Assembly (NCBI GenBank): GCA_963921825.1
Contig: OY997593.1
Coordinates: forward strand, 64,836,039-64,900,038
Direction: 5' to 3'
Source of the DNA: Erodium maritimum
Lineage: Eukaryota; Streptophyta; Magnoliopsida; Geraniales; Geraniaceae
Length of the DNA: 64,000 nt
Numbering within the stretch: the stretch's first letter is position 1; every line of letters starts with the position of its first letter. The position numbers and the translations under genes were made by a program. The notes below the pieces were generated by a model that worked only from the letters and a program-made list of their open reading frames with translations, made no database searches and was not told the origin of the DNA. Of this stretch, positions 11,118-24,870 are shown piece after piece.

Positions 11118-11818
11118 AGAGCATGCACAGTGCGTCGCACCGTATTGGAGTTGGTGCACCGAACCATTTCCTTACGGTTCGCGTCATGTTGTGGGGCACC
11201 GATTTTGTGACCTGCGCACCGAAAAAATACGACTCGCGGGGCGACATGCAACCCGCACACCGTATTTCTGGTTGGTGGGTCGTTCGGCCCGAGTTGTGCA
11301 TCAACCATCCGTGTTGCGACACGTGGCCATCCCGAATTGTTTTTTTTTTAATATATAAAATCAGATTTAACTAAAGAGGATTAGTCCAAAACTAAAGTAT
11401 AAGTTGATAATTTTATACTATAACAAATATTAGGCAACATTTAAAATGGATCCAATATTTTTATCTAAAATGTAAAACTCATCAGTGTTCGTTTTCGACG
11501 AAATCTATTTTTTTTTTGGTCGAATCGGGCTCCCGACCAATGAAATTAAACATACAATGCAATTAATTAATTTAATTTATTATTAATTATTTTTACCAAA
11601 ATTTATTTCAATTTCATAAAACGTTTACTGTTTTAATTAACCATTTAATTAAATCAATAAAATATTAATTCAACATCCAGTTAGCATCCACTCACAATGC
11701 ATCTGGATCATCCCGTTTGTACCACTGTAAAACACGGTTTATTTTACGTATTGTAAACTTTAAATTTTTACCATCAGCATACGGGTTGATTGTCCGATTT
11801 GACCCACTGTATGTACTC
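11118..11818. mobile_element. PIF/Harbinger-type non-autonomous element (MITE)
   Basis: This 701-bp unit is flanked by TAA at 11115-11117 and 11819-11821, the 3-bp duplication typical of PIF/Harbinger. Its ends are GAGCATGCACAGTG and, inverted, GAGTACATACAGTG. The right 250 bp, read on the minus strand, contains TGTGAGTGGATGCT followed by AT-rich DNA. That closely matches 37940-38060 next to the Harbinger transposase at 38.1 kb, so the two are related. There is no coding capacity. Confidence 0.8.
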
Positions 11819-12137
11819 TAATGAAAGCTAAAGATCCTGATTCCAGATCATTCTATGTGTGGGCTCCAGTAATATGCTGTTTCGGAATCATACTGTGATT
11901 GAAACAACAATCGAATCTTTTGGTGGAAATAAGTACCGAATCTTATCTCGGGTGCTAAAACCAATCAAGCAGCAGATTTTTTTCTCAACTCACAATTTGT
12001 AATTTAATTATATTGATTTATTTATCACATTCTTCTGCTTTTGCTCGGCTTCTGATTGACAAATCAGTACTATTTTGAATGGTATTAGACAATTACGTTA
12101 CTTACCCGTTACTGTTATCCTTAAAAGTGGTCATATT

Positions 12138-13445
12138 GACAACGCAGTCTCTTTTTTTCTCCGAAATTAGGTTTTTGCGAAGTTGTTGTGAGCGGCGGCG
12201 ATAGTGTCTTTGTTGGTGTCGGTTCATCAACACAGCGGGAGTGAGGGCAAGCACAACGGTGGAAGGTCAGTGTCCTCTCCTTCTCTTGAACGTGCTCTGA
12301 CCCTTTCCCGATCCAGATCGCCGCGGACAACGTCGGAGAACGGAAGGATGCACTTCACCTCTCAGAACAAGAAGAGGGAACGGTCGGGGGTGGTCCGGGG
12401 GTCGAGTGGAAGGCGATCTCAAGGGTTTATGATGGTGTACCGACGAGCACTAGGCCATGGCCCGTCAGGTGAGTGTGGGGAAGGTGGCGGAGTTTTCGCC
12501 GAGGGTGGGATCTCCACCTTTGGGACTCCGGTGGGGTACGACCATAACCGGGGTGATGGAGGCGGCGGGACGGGCTGGGGACCTAGCCACGGGGGATGGG
12601 GAATGGCCTCCCTCGGGCCCAGCCATTTGAGTAATTCTCTCATCCAGCATGAGGAAGGTGATGGGCCTCCCGGTGAAGAGGTTGTCGGATCCGCAGGGCA
12701 TGACGATTCCGGCCGGCCAGAAGGAGGAAAGACCTTGGCGGCGGCGTGCTTTTCGGCCTGGAGCTAGGGTTGATGAGTCAGACTGAGTTTCAGGTGATGG
12801 GCTCGAGCTGAAGATTGGGGTGGATCAGGTCAAGGGAGTCAGGACGGAGTTGGACCGGGTCAGAGGGTCGGGTCTTGGCCCAAAAGGGAGCAGGGCCGGA
12901 GCTCGTGATGGATTGGGTCATCGTGATGGGTCGGCAGATCGTTTATACAACCGGGTTGGCTCGACTCACATGGATGAGACATCACATGCAACAGTGGGGG
13001 GCAGTAAGCACCCTCGCCTCACGGAATAAGTCTGAAGTGGTCCAGAGGGGGTCGGCCGGTTACACTGCCCCTCTGGACGTAAGGTAGTAGCGGTACCACC
13101 AAGAACCATCAAGGTATTTCCCTACCAGCTCGGAGGTCAGTAATCCCGCGTTTTGGAGCCCTACCACTATCAGTCAAGGGAGGACGACGCACGCTGACAT
13201 CCCGGGGGAGTACCCAGTCCACCACAACAAATCTTGACAATGGGTTTGCTCGGCCCTTGCACCCTCGTTTGGATTCGTTGTATCGGTGTCATCAGACGCT
13301 ACCGCAATATTGCTCTCCAGACAACAACTGAATCCCTTAGAGCGATTTTATTCTTATGTTCATGTCATTTCAATTTCTTTGTTCTAGTGTTTGCTTGTCT
13401 GTCAACACTTTTAATTTATAATATTACCTCGTTTTGCTAAAAAAA
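12138..13445 (+). mobile_element. ORF1-derived retroposon A (family 1, core-deleted)
   Basis: This 1,308-bp unit has a short A tail and is flanked by AAAGTGGTCATATT (12124-12137) and AAAGTGGCCATATT (13446-13459), a 14-bp L1-like TSD with one mismatch. Two reading frames (12204-12767, 12820-13029) encode Gly/Arg/Ser-rich low-complexity protein; the second ends GGSKHPRLTE. That peptide and the downstream CAAGGGAGGACGACGCACGC are shared with retroposons B and C. The DUF4283 and zinc-knuckle core seen in B is absent. There is no reverse transcriptase. Confidence 0.8.
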
Positions 13446-13459
13446 CAAAGTGGCCATAT

Positions 13460-13891
13460 TAAAGTGTTAATTCTTTTAAGTACAAAATACACATGGCATA
13501 TATCTATTGGGCTTTATAACATTTGGCGTTCTTTGATTTTTATTTAAACCGAACGATTTAATATTATGTTTATTTTACGGTTAGGCAAAAGCTTTGGCAA
13601 ATGGGAAACTAAAATTTTTGAAAATTTTGTTATGGCATTTGCAGTGGAGTTGTTTCTCTCGTCGAATGGATTAAAAAACGTTTAGTTTCTTCTCTTTTAA
13701 TCCGTAAACTTCACTCGTTTTCTTTTTTTACGTTTCAGATTCATCGACGCTGAATCTGGGTCTAACAAGACGGTATCCTATTCTCTTTCCTCCTATCCAT
13801 GTGACTTGCATTACCGTCTTTTGTTGTATCCTCATGTCGAATTGACCTTTGATTTACGTTGATTAAACTCTACAATATCAATCTCCACTAA
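13460..13891. other. Intergenic, nothing recognised
   Basis: AT-rich single-copy-looking DNA between two retroposons; no credible ORF or repeat structure seen. Confidence 0.5.
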
Positions 13892-13901
13892 GGATGCTCT
13901 T

Positions 13902-14479
13902 TTTGTTTTACTGAAAGGTGCAATTTTATTAACTCAGATTTCATCTATAAACGAGTGTATCAGGGAGAACACTCCCTGATCACTAAGGAAGAACAACTGT
14001 TAGAAACAGTATTGGATTTCCACATAGGCATGAATGAAAGATAGGGGTTGGAAAACGAAACTAAAAGGTCTGTTCAAGGTACCGAGCTTGGATTGGATCA
14101 GTTGTTATGGGGGGGGGGGGGGGTATACGTGAATCGGGGTTCCCTCCCTGGAAAAATCCATAATTATTTGCTCGCTTGTCATTGACCCTGCAAAGACAAC
14201 ATCAGATTAAATAAAAAATACCCACTCGATTAGCCAGAGGGGTCGAGGAGGGTGCGATAGTGCAGGCTATGGAGGTGGACGCGCCGGTGGCGGTTTCAGA
14301 GACGGCGACAGCTTTAGAGGCGGCTTTAAGGTCGATTGATGCCGAGGTGAGCCAGACAACAACCATCGGAGTTACAGCTGGGGGACTGAACAAGATCGGA
14401 AGACGCTTCGTTGATAGCGGGAGGAAGCCAACATCGTGGTGACTAGCGATGACTTGAAAAGAACCTTAACAGAAACTAT
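13902..14479 (-). mobile_element. ORF1-derived retroposon H (family 2, short copy)
   Basis: This 578-bp unit is flanked by GGATGCTCTT at 13892-13901 and 14480-14489. The sense strand is minus. Its 3' end (AAAATTGCACCTTTCAGT, then A-rich) matches that of retroposons D, E and G, which defines family 2. A 63-aa frame at 14202-14393 carries TIAPSSTP, also seen in retroposon E. A run of about 16 G lies at 14109-14124. It is 5'-truncated or internally deleted. Confidence 0.75.
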
Positions 14480-14658
14480 GGATGCTCTTAAAGCTACTTC
14501 AACCTCTAAAACTTTTATAAAATAGCCTTTGTTTTTAACAGATTTTTTATTTTATCCTTCATGAAAATGGCTGATTGGACGTGGATTACACACACCCGAT
14601 TAGGTATTTTTAATAAAGATAAAAACGTAACTTGAATAGAAGCAAATAGAAAGAATGA

Positions 14659-17088
14659 CTTTTTTTACTAAAAGATGCAATTTCATTAATTAAATTTCAA
14701 TCTGACAAAGGACGTGCATCAAGGGAACCCCTGACCATAGTAGAAGTGATATTACAATGTATCGAGCCCCTAAAGTCTTCTACTCATAACTATATGACAA
14801 AAAACCGACACAGTCGGTATGTTGGGGTGTCATAAAGGCGAATAAAAATGAAATAACAATGAAACCGGTGTCCGCTGCTCAAGGTCATGCCTAACTGATG
14901 CATATTCTTATGGCTGCTACCGAACATGCTGACACCCGCTCTCAAGGGAGGTAGAGCTCTTCCTAGGGACCCCTCTTAGGGTCAGTCCCTAGAGCACTGA
15001 ATCTATTTCATTCCTCCATTCGTGCCATCATCCCAGCCCGATCTTGGTCATCCCGGGGTTCCCCAACATAACCCCGTTTCACTCCCCCACCTCCCGCTCC
15101 ACTACTAGACTCAGCTCCAGCTCCAAGTCCAGTTCTATCTCTGGGCGCAGGTAGGCGTGGGGTTTCGGTTGGACTGTCTTGACTGGTTAGCCGATCACCA
15201 AGTTCTTCCAGCCTGGGTCACCGACCCGCGTTTGGGAGACCCGGCGAGGCCCCCCTGAGGTGTAGTAGTATAGGATACAATTGGTCCCCTGCCCCGAGAC
15301 AAGGGACCCTGAGGTGCAGAAGTCGAGGACACTGGCGATAAGGAGTCTGATCATTTCAGTCAGTTGCATACATCTTCGAGTGCCGATCCTTCTGATACTC
15401 CAAGACGGATGAGTCCAATTTTGGCTTACCCACCAACCCCCGATCACAATCAACCATCATGTGACTAATCAGGCCACAGTTAAAAGTAGAACATGGAAAG
15501 TTTGGTATAGGTAAGGGCTACACAAACCGGCTTGGGAAATTTCCGGAATCGAAGTTGGAGCTTCCGACGGATAGGGCGCTCCACAAGGTGCCAAAAACGA
15601 ACTTTCATTATGCCGACCCAATAGATACCCTACTGATCACATGAGACCTCGACACATAGCCCTAGTGTTGATCCGATCGTCTCCCTCATGGTCTTTGTGC
15701 GTACTACCGAAGGGAGGTCGGGGGCGTGCACCCATAGTTGTAGGCGGTCCAGGGACGGAGGCTCCCTAGCCATGGGATCCAGATCAGCCAGTAGGAGGGC
15801 CCGACATTCAAAACACCATGGCACTTTCCGCCGAACCCATAACCATACCGTCGTCGTGTCAAAATAGAAACTCGAACACCCCCGACCCTATTTCCTTGAT
15901 GACCAATCCCTCAGCCGATTTCGCATAAGCCCGAGAAATAATCCGAAGGAGGGTCTCCTTGCGGGGTGGCTTGGTAGTCCAAAGTTTTCCCACCATGGAA
16001 AACTGTTGTCGGGCGAGGACCGACGAGCTTACCGGTAGGTACGGGTCCTCTTCCTCTTCTTCCAGCGAGCATGCCGAGAGACCATCCTGAATGTTGAGAA
16101 GGTTGGACTCCAATGACACTGAAAGCTCCGACGTCTTCGAGGTGGTCCCGGTGGCCTTAGGTTTGAAGGCTCGGTGGCGATCGACCATGCCCGGTGGAGG
16201 AGAGAGGAGTACCAGAATCACCGGCACCCGATCCCCATTGGGGACGATGAGCCCATCATATAGAGCTTCCAGCTCCTTCCGGTCGGTTCCACCCTCTCTG
16301 TGTCTACCTTGGGAGCATTCCCCCGAGCTGTATCCCTTATTAGTGGAGGTGGTAGGATGGTGGTGGGAAATTCATATACCCTAGCGTAACTTGGGGTGGA
16401 AGCTATGGTTGGGGGTAAGGGTGAGCGATTGTCCACCGGACGAGATGAGCCTCCTTCTCTTGCAGGAGACTCAGGTAGAACGGTCGACCCCGAAGCACCC
16501 GGTTCCATCGTGCCACGTAGATGAGCTCTTGCCAGCGTAGGAGACGAAGACACCAATGATTACAACGTGCCAAGAACTCGAGGTTCCGAAGGTAGTTGAG
16601 TAGTTGAATCAATCGCCAAAGCCCCGGATGGAGACGAGGCGAAAGGGCTGACAGTTGACTGGGAAAGCCTCGGAACCGTAACTAGACTTTGAGGAGACGT
16701 TAGGGTTTTGGGCTTAACTAGTCGGCCCCGACATGGCTTCACCAATGGCTCGGAAGAACCCAGAGAAAAAAATGGCGACACCATTGATGATGGAGTCGAG
16801 ATAGGGGTTTGTGGTCGAAGGAAGGAGGTAAACCAAAACCGTAGGCGCCTTCTGCTTTTGCTTCCGGTTCTGTCACAGTTTGATAGGAGACGCGACCTCC
16901 GAGGAGGGCGTGATGGTGGCACAGGTGGCGTGTGTTTCACCATGTGGGGTTGTGATGGGACGTGACCGACGGTAAAGACAGCAATCACATAAGTGAAGGT
17001 AGGATTTTTTTGAAAAATAAAAAATCTCGCAAGTCGAGAGCTCTGTTCATAACACAGGTAGTCATAACAATCTATATTATGTTTCACT
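14659..17088 (-). mobile_element. ORF1-only retroposon D (family 2, near full length)
   Basis: This 2,430-bp unit is flanked by a perfect 15-bp TSD, AAATAGAAAGAATGA, at 14644-14658 and 17089-17103. The sense strand is minus, ending TTTTAGTAAAAAAAG. It contains one decayed ORF1-type protein (described separately) and no endonuclease or reverse transcriptase motif. The long TSD and A tail fit L1-type target-primed insertion. Confidence 0.85.
15440..16790 (-). pseudogene. LINE ORF1-type protein of retroposon D (DUF4283 plus zinc knuckle, broken)
   Basis: Plant L1 ORF1 proteins bind element RNA; this is a frameshifted relative. The N-terminus (from about 16790) has SLGSSEPLVKPCRGRLVK, an AT-hook-like patch. 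Then comes an ELEALYDGLIVPNGDRVPV motif. The DUF4283 fold spans about 16010-15630: FSMVGKLWTTKPPRKETLL, the IKEIGSGVFEFLF strand, a PWCFE(X)3LLLADLDP block and LQLWVHAPDLP. A knuckle near 15440-15470 reads NCGLISHMMVDC with the first Cys changed to Tyr. At least three frameshifts break the frame. The closest copy is retroposon G at 44.4-46.4 kb, with an intact knuckle. Confidence 0.82.
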
Positions 17089-17100
17089 AAATAGAAAGAA

Positions 17101-17458
17101 TGAAAAACTCCAGGTACTAACTATCTCCGGCTTGTACATCTCAAGAACTTGCTGCTGACTTATTTGTCGATCAAATCAATACCCTTGACTTATGATAATT
17201 ACACAAACTAACATTTTCCGTTAGAGATGACGGAGAAAGTTAGGAAAAACTCCAAGAACTAACTGCAACATGACTATTGAACTCAAAAACTAACCATAGA
17301 CTTGTTAGTTTTTTTTGGAGTTTTTCCTAACGGTTTTTGTCATCTCTAACGGAAAATGTTAGTTTGTAACGAAAAATGTTTGTTTGTGTAATTACCATAA
17401 GTCAAGGATACTGATCTGATCGACAAATAAATCAGCAGCAAGTTTTTAAGCGGTACAA
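17101..17458. repeat. Foldback element with about 130-bp arms
   Basis: The left arm (from 17132: CTTGTACATCTCAAGAACTT, GCTGCTGACTTATTTGTCGA, ACAAACTAACATTTTCCGTT) is inverted in the right arm (to 17458). TAGAAAGAA lies on both sides (17092-17100 and 17459-17467), consistent with a 9-bp MULE-type duplication. The outermost left 31 bp does not pair with the right end, so the exact left terminus is uncertain. Confidence 0.65.
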
Positions 17459-17467
17459 TAGAAAGAA

Positions 17468-18792
17468 GGGAAAATTTCATTTTACCACCCTGTCAAACAT
17501 TTAACTTCAGTTTACTACCCTGGCATAAAAAATTTTCACTTTCATACCTAAACCAAACATTTAATTTCACTTTAGTAACCAGCAGTTAACTTTCTGTTAG
17601 TTTGGATGGAAAAAGGTAAAAAGACCATTATACCCCTAACTATTACTCAAATTTTCAAACTCATGCCATTGGTTTAGAATTTGAAAATAAGTGAAATGAC
17701 AATAATACCCTTCATTGTTAGGGTGTTAAACTGAAAAATATCCTTCAAATTTTTTAAATTTTACAAAATCATTTTTTATTTTTTATTAATTCAGTTTTTA
17801 TTTATGAAAAATATATTTTATTTTTTAAAATTCAATTTTTTAAAAAAAATCAGTTTTTATTTATAAAAATAGATTTTATTTCAAAAAATATTTTAAAAAT
17901 CAGTATTTGTATATTTTAAAAATCATATTTTTATATAATTAAAAAATATCAGTTTTTTAAAAAAGTATTATAAAATATTATATTTTTATATAATTAAAAA
18001 AATCAGATATATTTATTTTTAAATTCTTTTTCATTATTATTTTTACTTTTTTTCTTAATTCATATTTTATTAAATTCGTTTTTTTTTTCAATTTACTCCC
18101 CAAATCTTTCGCAACCCCAATCCCAATCCTCACGACGCATAAAGCCCAATCAAAGTCAGAATCAAAATCAACCCCATTCTCACTCATAAGTCCAGCTTCT
18201 GGGTTCCTGCAGATGAACCCATTTCTGTCGCCGTCCGCCGCCCGCATACCTTGCTGGCTCTTCTTTCCGGCGAACCCCATTCTCACTCAAAAATTGTTCT
18301 TGTTTTCTTATATAAAATCATGTTCCTATTTAATTCAAACCTAATCAACCATGAACCTTCCCAACTACTCATCACCCCTTTCTCAGATCCACAAACTTGC
18401 ACTCCACTTTCACCATCGTCCATCCACAGCAAAACCAAAATGAAAAACAGATCTGGAAACACAGGTGAGAGAGAACATCAACAACGACAAGTACAGATCC
18501 AGGCGGACTACGTGCGGCTCGAGATCCAGATCTGGAGGTTTGTGCGTTGATGGAGCATAAAAAATTTAAGAAGATGAAAGGAGATGAAGGTTCTGACCCA
18601 GATTTCCAAGAGATGTTGGCCGGCTTCTATTTGTCGTGTTGGTTCTGAGCCTAAAAATGTAGAAGATGAAAGGAGATGAAAGAGAAGGTTTAGACATGGA
18701 AAATAAATGAAACCGGAAATGAAAAATGAAAGAGGAACGGGTAAAGAGATAATATAAAGTTAGGAGAGAGAGACAAAAAAGATTAGAAAATG

Positions 18793-18824
<32 letters not shown>

Positions 18825-19306
18825 TAAATATTAATTAAATAAAAAACTGAATTTTATGTATTTTTAAAAATAAAATATGTTTTTTTTTATGTATTTTTCA
18901 AAAATAAAACTGATTTTATAAACTGATTTTTTAAATAAAAAATTGAATTTTTAAAAATAAAATATATTTTTCATAAATAAAAGCTGAATTAATAAAAAAA
19001 AATTATTTTGTAAAATTTAAAAATTCTGAAGGATATTTTTCAGTTTAACACCCTAACAATGAAGGGTATTATTGTCATTTCACTTATTTTCAAATTCTGA
19101 ACCAATGGCATGAGTTTGAAAATTTGAGTAATAGTTAGGGGTATTATGGTCTTTTTACCTTTTTCCATCCAAACTAACAGAAAGTTAACTGCTGGGTACT
19201 AAAGTGAAATTAAATGTTTGGTTTAGATATGAAAGTGAAAAAAGTTTATGTCAGAGTAGTAAACTGAAGTTAAATGTTTGACAGGGTGGTAAAATGAAAT
19301 TTTTCC
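17468..19306. mobile_element. Mutator-like element with long TIRs, Pack-MULE-like
   Basis: The 1,839-bp element begins GGGAAAATTTCATTTTACCA and ends with its inverse TGGTAAAATGAAATTTTTCC. It is flanked by TAGAAAGAA at 17459-17467 and 19307-19315, the 9-bp TSD of Mutator-like elements. The inverted arms are at least 300 bp long (17468-17770 against 19005-19306), with weaker AT-rich pairing further in. The internal segment (about 18090-18780) is of ordinary base composition, unlike the arms, and includes a 100-codon minus frame. No transposase is present. This is the structure of a MULE carrying captured host DNA; the source gene was not recognised. Confidence 0.82.
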
Positions 19307-19315
19307 TAGAAAGAA

Positions 19316-19665
19316 TGATTAGGTGCGGCAATAATCTTTTTAAGTATTTTACAAATTCACCCACAAAACTCAAAAAGGGTTGGGTTTGAGTGAACCGGGA
19401 ATAAAAATCAGAAGTCGGGTAGGGTGGGGTCCAGAGAGAGAGTATAGAGGAGTCGGATCACCCTCCATTTTCATTTCCATCTCTGCTCTGTATCTACCAA
19501 AACCACTCTTGAGAGCTTTCTCCTCGCTCCCACTCGATAACCAGCTCCAGGAGGATCTCTCAGGTCCACACTCTCCCTCTCTCTAACCTTCTTCTTATCT
19601 ATATCTTATGTGTCTCGACTCTCACAGGATCTAGTGTTTCGATTTCTCCAGGGATTTTGGTGGTT
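19316..19665 (+). promoter_or_regulatory. Proximal promoter and 5' UTR of the E2 gene
   Basis: Only about 350 bp separates the MULE from the start codon. A CT-rich leader (19480-19620) precedes the ATG. A short 5' UTR intron is plausible: donor CAG/GTCCAC near 19563 and acceptor CTCTCACAG ending at 19627. Group VI plant E2 genes commonly have a 5' UTR intron. No convincing TATA box was seen. Confidence 0.5.
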
Positions 19666-22832
<3,167 letters not shown>

Positions 22833-23272
22833 TGTGCTGCTATTGTGTAATTGGAGGACTACTTTCCCTTTGACTTTGGTCTCTATTATAATGTGTAATC
22901 AACAAGTGTGGTCTTTCTCTCATATGTGGACCAAATTTGGGAGAGGTTCGAACTCGTCCTCCTTAAGACAGTTTCTGTTTTTATTGTTTGTATGGGAATT
23001 TACCTTCTGAGTTATGAAGAATGGTTCCGAATGTAAGTTGTCCTCGATGGCTCGTGGGACTAGTTAAGTTTGAACTTGCAACTGTTGGTCCTCATTACAT
23101 GACTTGATACTACTATTAAGAGGTGCTGGTGTTTTAAATGCCATTTCATAGAACAGGAACATAAGATGGAACAAATACAACTTTTTTACTTTCTAGTTAT
23201 GATTTTGATCGGTTAGTTGAAGATATTTGCTGAAAGTAACATTGCATATAAATGAGATAGTATGGTCATGAA
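22833..23272 (+). other. 3' UTR and downstream spacer of the E2 gene
   Basis: T-rich sequence follows the TAG. No canonical AATAAA was seen close by; the transcript end is probably within 200-300 bp. No other gene. Confidence 0.5.
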
Positions 23273-24089
23273 TAGGGCTGGGCTGGTCGGTTTAACCAAT
23301 CATGAAGCCCAACCCACCCCAAACCGAGAATAGCCGGTTTTCTGAAAATTCACACCGTGACTGGCGCCGGCACTGGTGATATGGTTTAAATCCGACCATG
23401 CTAATAGTGGTCGCTTATCAGTTTTAACCGGACCGACCATATAGATTACTTTTTCACTTATATTTGGGTCATTCCTTCTCATTTGTAGTTTTATTTTCGT
23501 AAATTCAAGAGAACAAGACAATTAAGAAAAAAAATATTATGAATGAACCAAGAATGGAGATTGAAAAAACCCATGTTTGAAGAGAGAATATACACAGAAA
23601 AGAGAGAGACTTAAACTTGAAAGGGAGAGACTAAATATGGTGGTTGTAATTGCTGGTTTATGGAAAGGGAGAACACTGATTTAGAGATTTGGTTTGGGAG
23701 AGGCGGAGAGAAGTATATGTGTTGATGTGGGTAGATGAAAAATGAGAGAGAGGATGTATATATATACACAGGGTTAATAGACTAAATGGGTTGTAGGTTT
23801 GTTTGTGTAAGTTGGGCTTGTAAGCCCAATTTTATTGATGAAAAGTTAGCCCATTACATCATCTTCTACCTACATCTGGCGCAAAACAGAGATGAAGAGG
23901 CTATAACTGCAAGTATGGGCGCCGGAGTAGCAGATTGACATGCATGGTGGTCGGTTCCGGTTAACCGGCGGTGGTGACATTGTCAAACCGGACCCTGACC
24001 ACCACACCTCCGGTTAGCCTCCTTTGGCACCGTGAACATGCCGTAAACCACCGGTGCCGATTTTTCCGGTGCCAATGATGGTCGGTTTA
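23273..24089. mobile_element. hAT-like non-autonomous repeat, right end lost
   Basis: It begins TAGGGCTGGGCTGGTCGGTT. Inverted GGTCGGTTTAACC and GGTTAACCGG blocks near both ends (to GGTCGGTTTAGGG at 24073-24085) and a GGGCTTGTAAGCCC centre resemble plant hAT-type repeats with TAGGGCTGGGC ends. The expected right terminus is missing where Copia-like sequence starts. There is no coding capacity. Confidence 0.45.
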
Positions 24090-24870
24090 GGGATCGCACC
24101 AAGAGGGTCTTGGATTTAAGTCAGGGAACCTATGTGAACAAGGCATTGAGTAGGTTCTTAATGCTCGATTCAAAGAAAGGACTTCTTACCCACTAGTCAT
24201 GACATTCATCTCAGCAAGACTCAGTGTCCTAAGACACCTGATGAGCTGAAAAGGATGATGAGAATCCTATGTGCCTGGGGGCAGCATATATGAGACCGGC
24301 TGTCTCGTAAGCCTTATGTTGTACCAGTAGACATCAGTCTAACCCGGGGAAAGATGATGTTGAACTAGTCGTCGAAGGATGAGTAGACGCTAGTTTTCCA
24401 AGACAAATCCAGATGACTTTAGAAGTCAGTCAGGATATGTGTTTATGGTGAATGGCAGAGCTTTAGCTGGGAGAGCGTAAAGCAAGATACCATTGCCGAA
24501 TCTACAACAGAGGCCAAGTACATGTATGCTGCAGAGGCAGCTACGGAGGCTATGTGGATTTGGAAATTCACGGCAGGGTTGGATGTAATTAAAAACTCAT
24601 CCAGCCCGGTGAATCCATTTTGCGACAACACAAGGGCCATTGCGCAAGCTAAAAGCCCAGTTCGCATAACAAATCCAAACATGTACTGCGGCGTATCCAC
24701 CTCATCAGAGAAATACTGAACTAAGGTGAAGTGAAGATAACCTATATTGCTACAGATGATAACATAGCCAACCCTTTGACTAAGGCAGTGTCACTGCCTG
24801 AACATGTTAGACATGTAAAGTCGATAGGGACATATTGGAATTTAGATTGGAACTAGGGCAAGTGGGAGAT
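24090..24870 (+). pseudogene. pol: Ty1/Copia pol remnant (RT end and RNase H)
   Basis: Degenerate Copia RT/RNase H: TYVNKALSRFLM near the start, then DTIAESTTEAKYMYAAEAA with MWIWKFTAGLDVI at 24490-24590 and ITYIATDDNIANPLTKAV at 24738-24790. Frames are broken by many stops and indels. A polypurine tract (about 24856-24870) leads into the 3' LTR. The 5' LTR, gag, integrase and most of RT are absent, so this is a 3' fragment joined to hAT-like sequence on the left. Confidence 0.88.
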
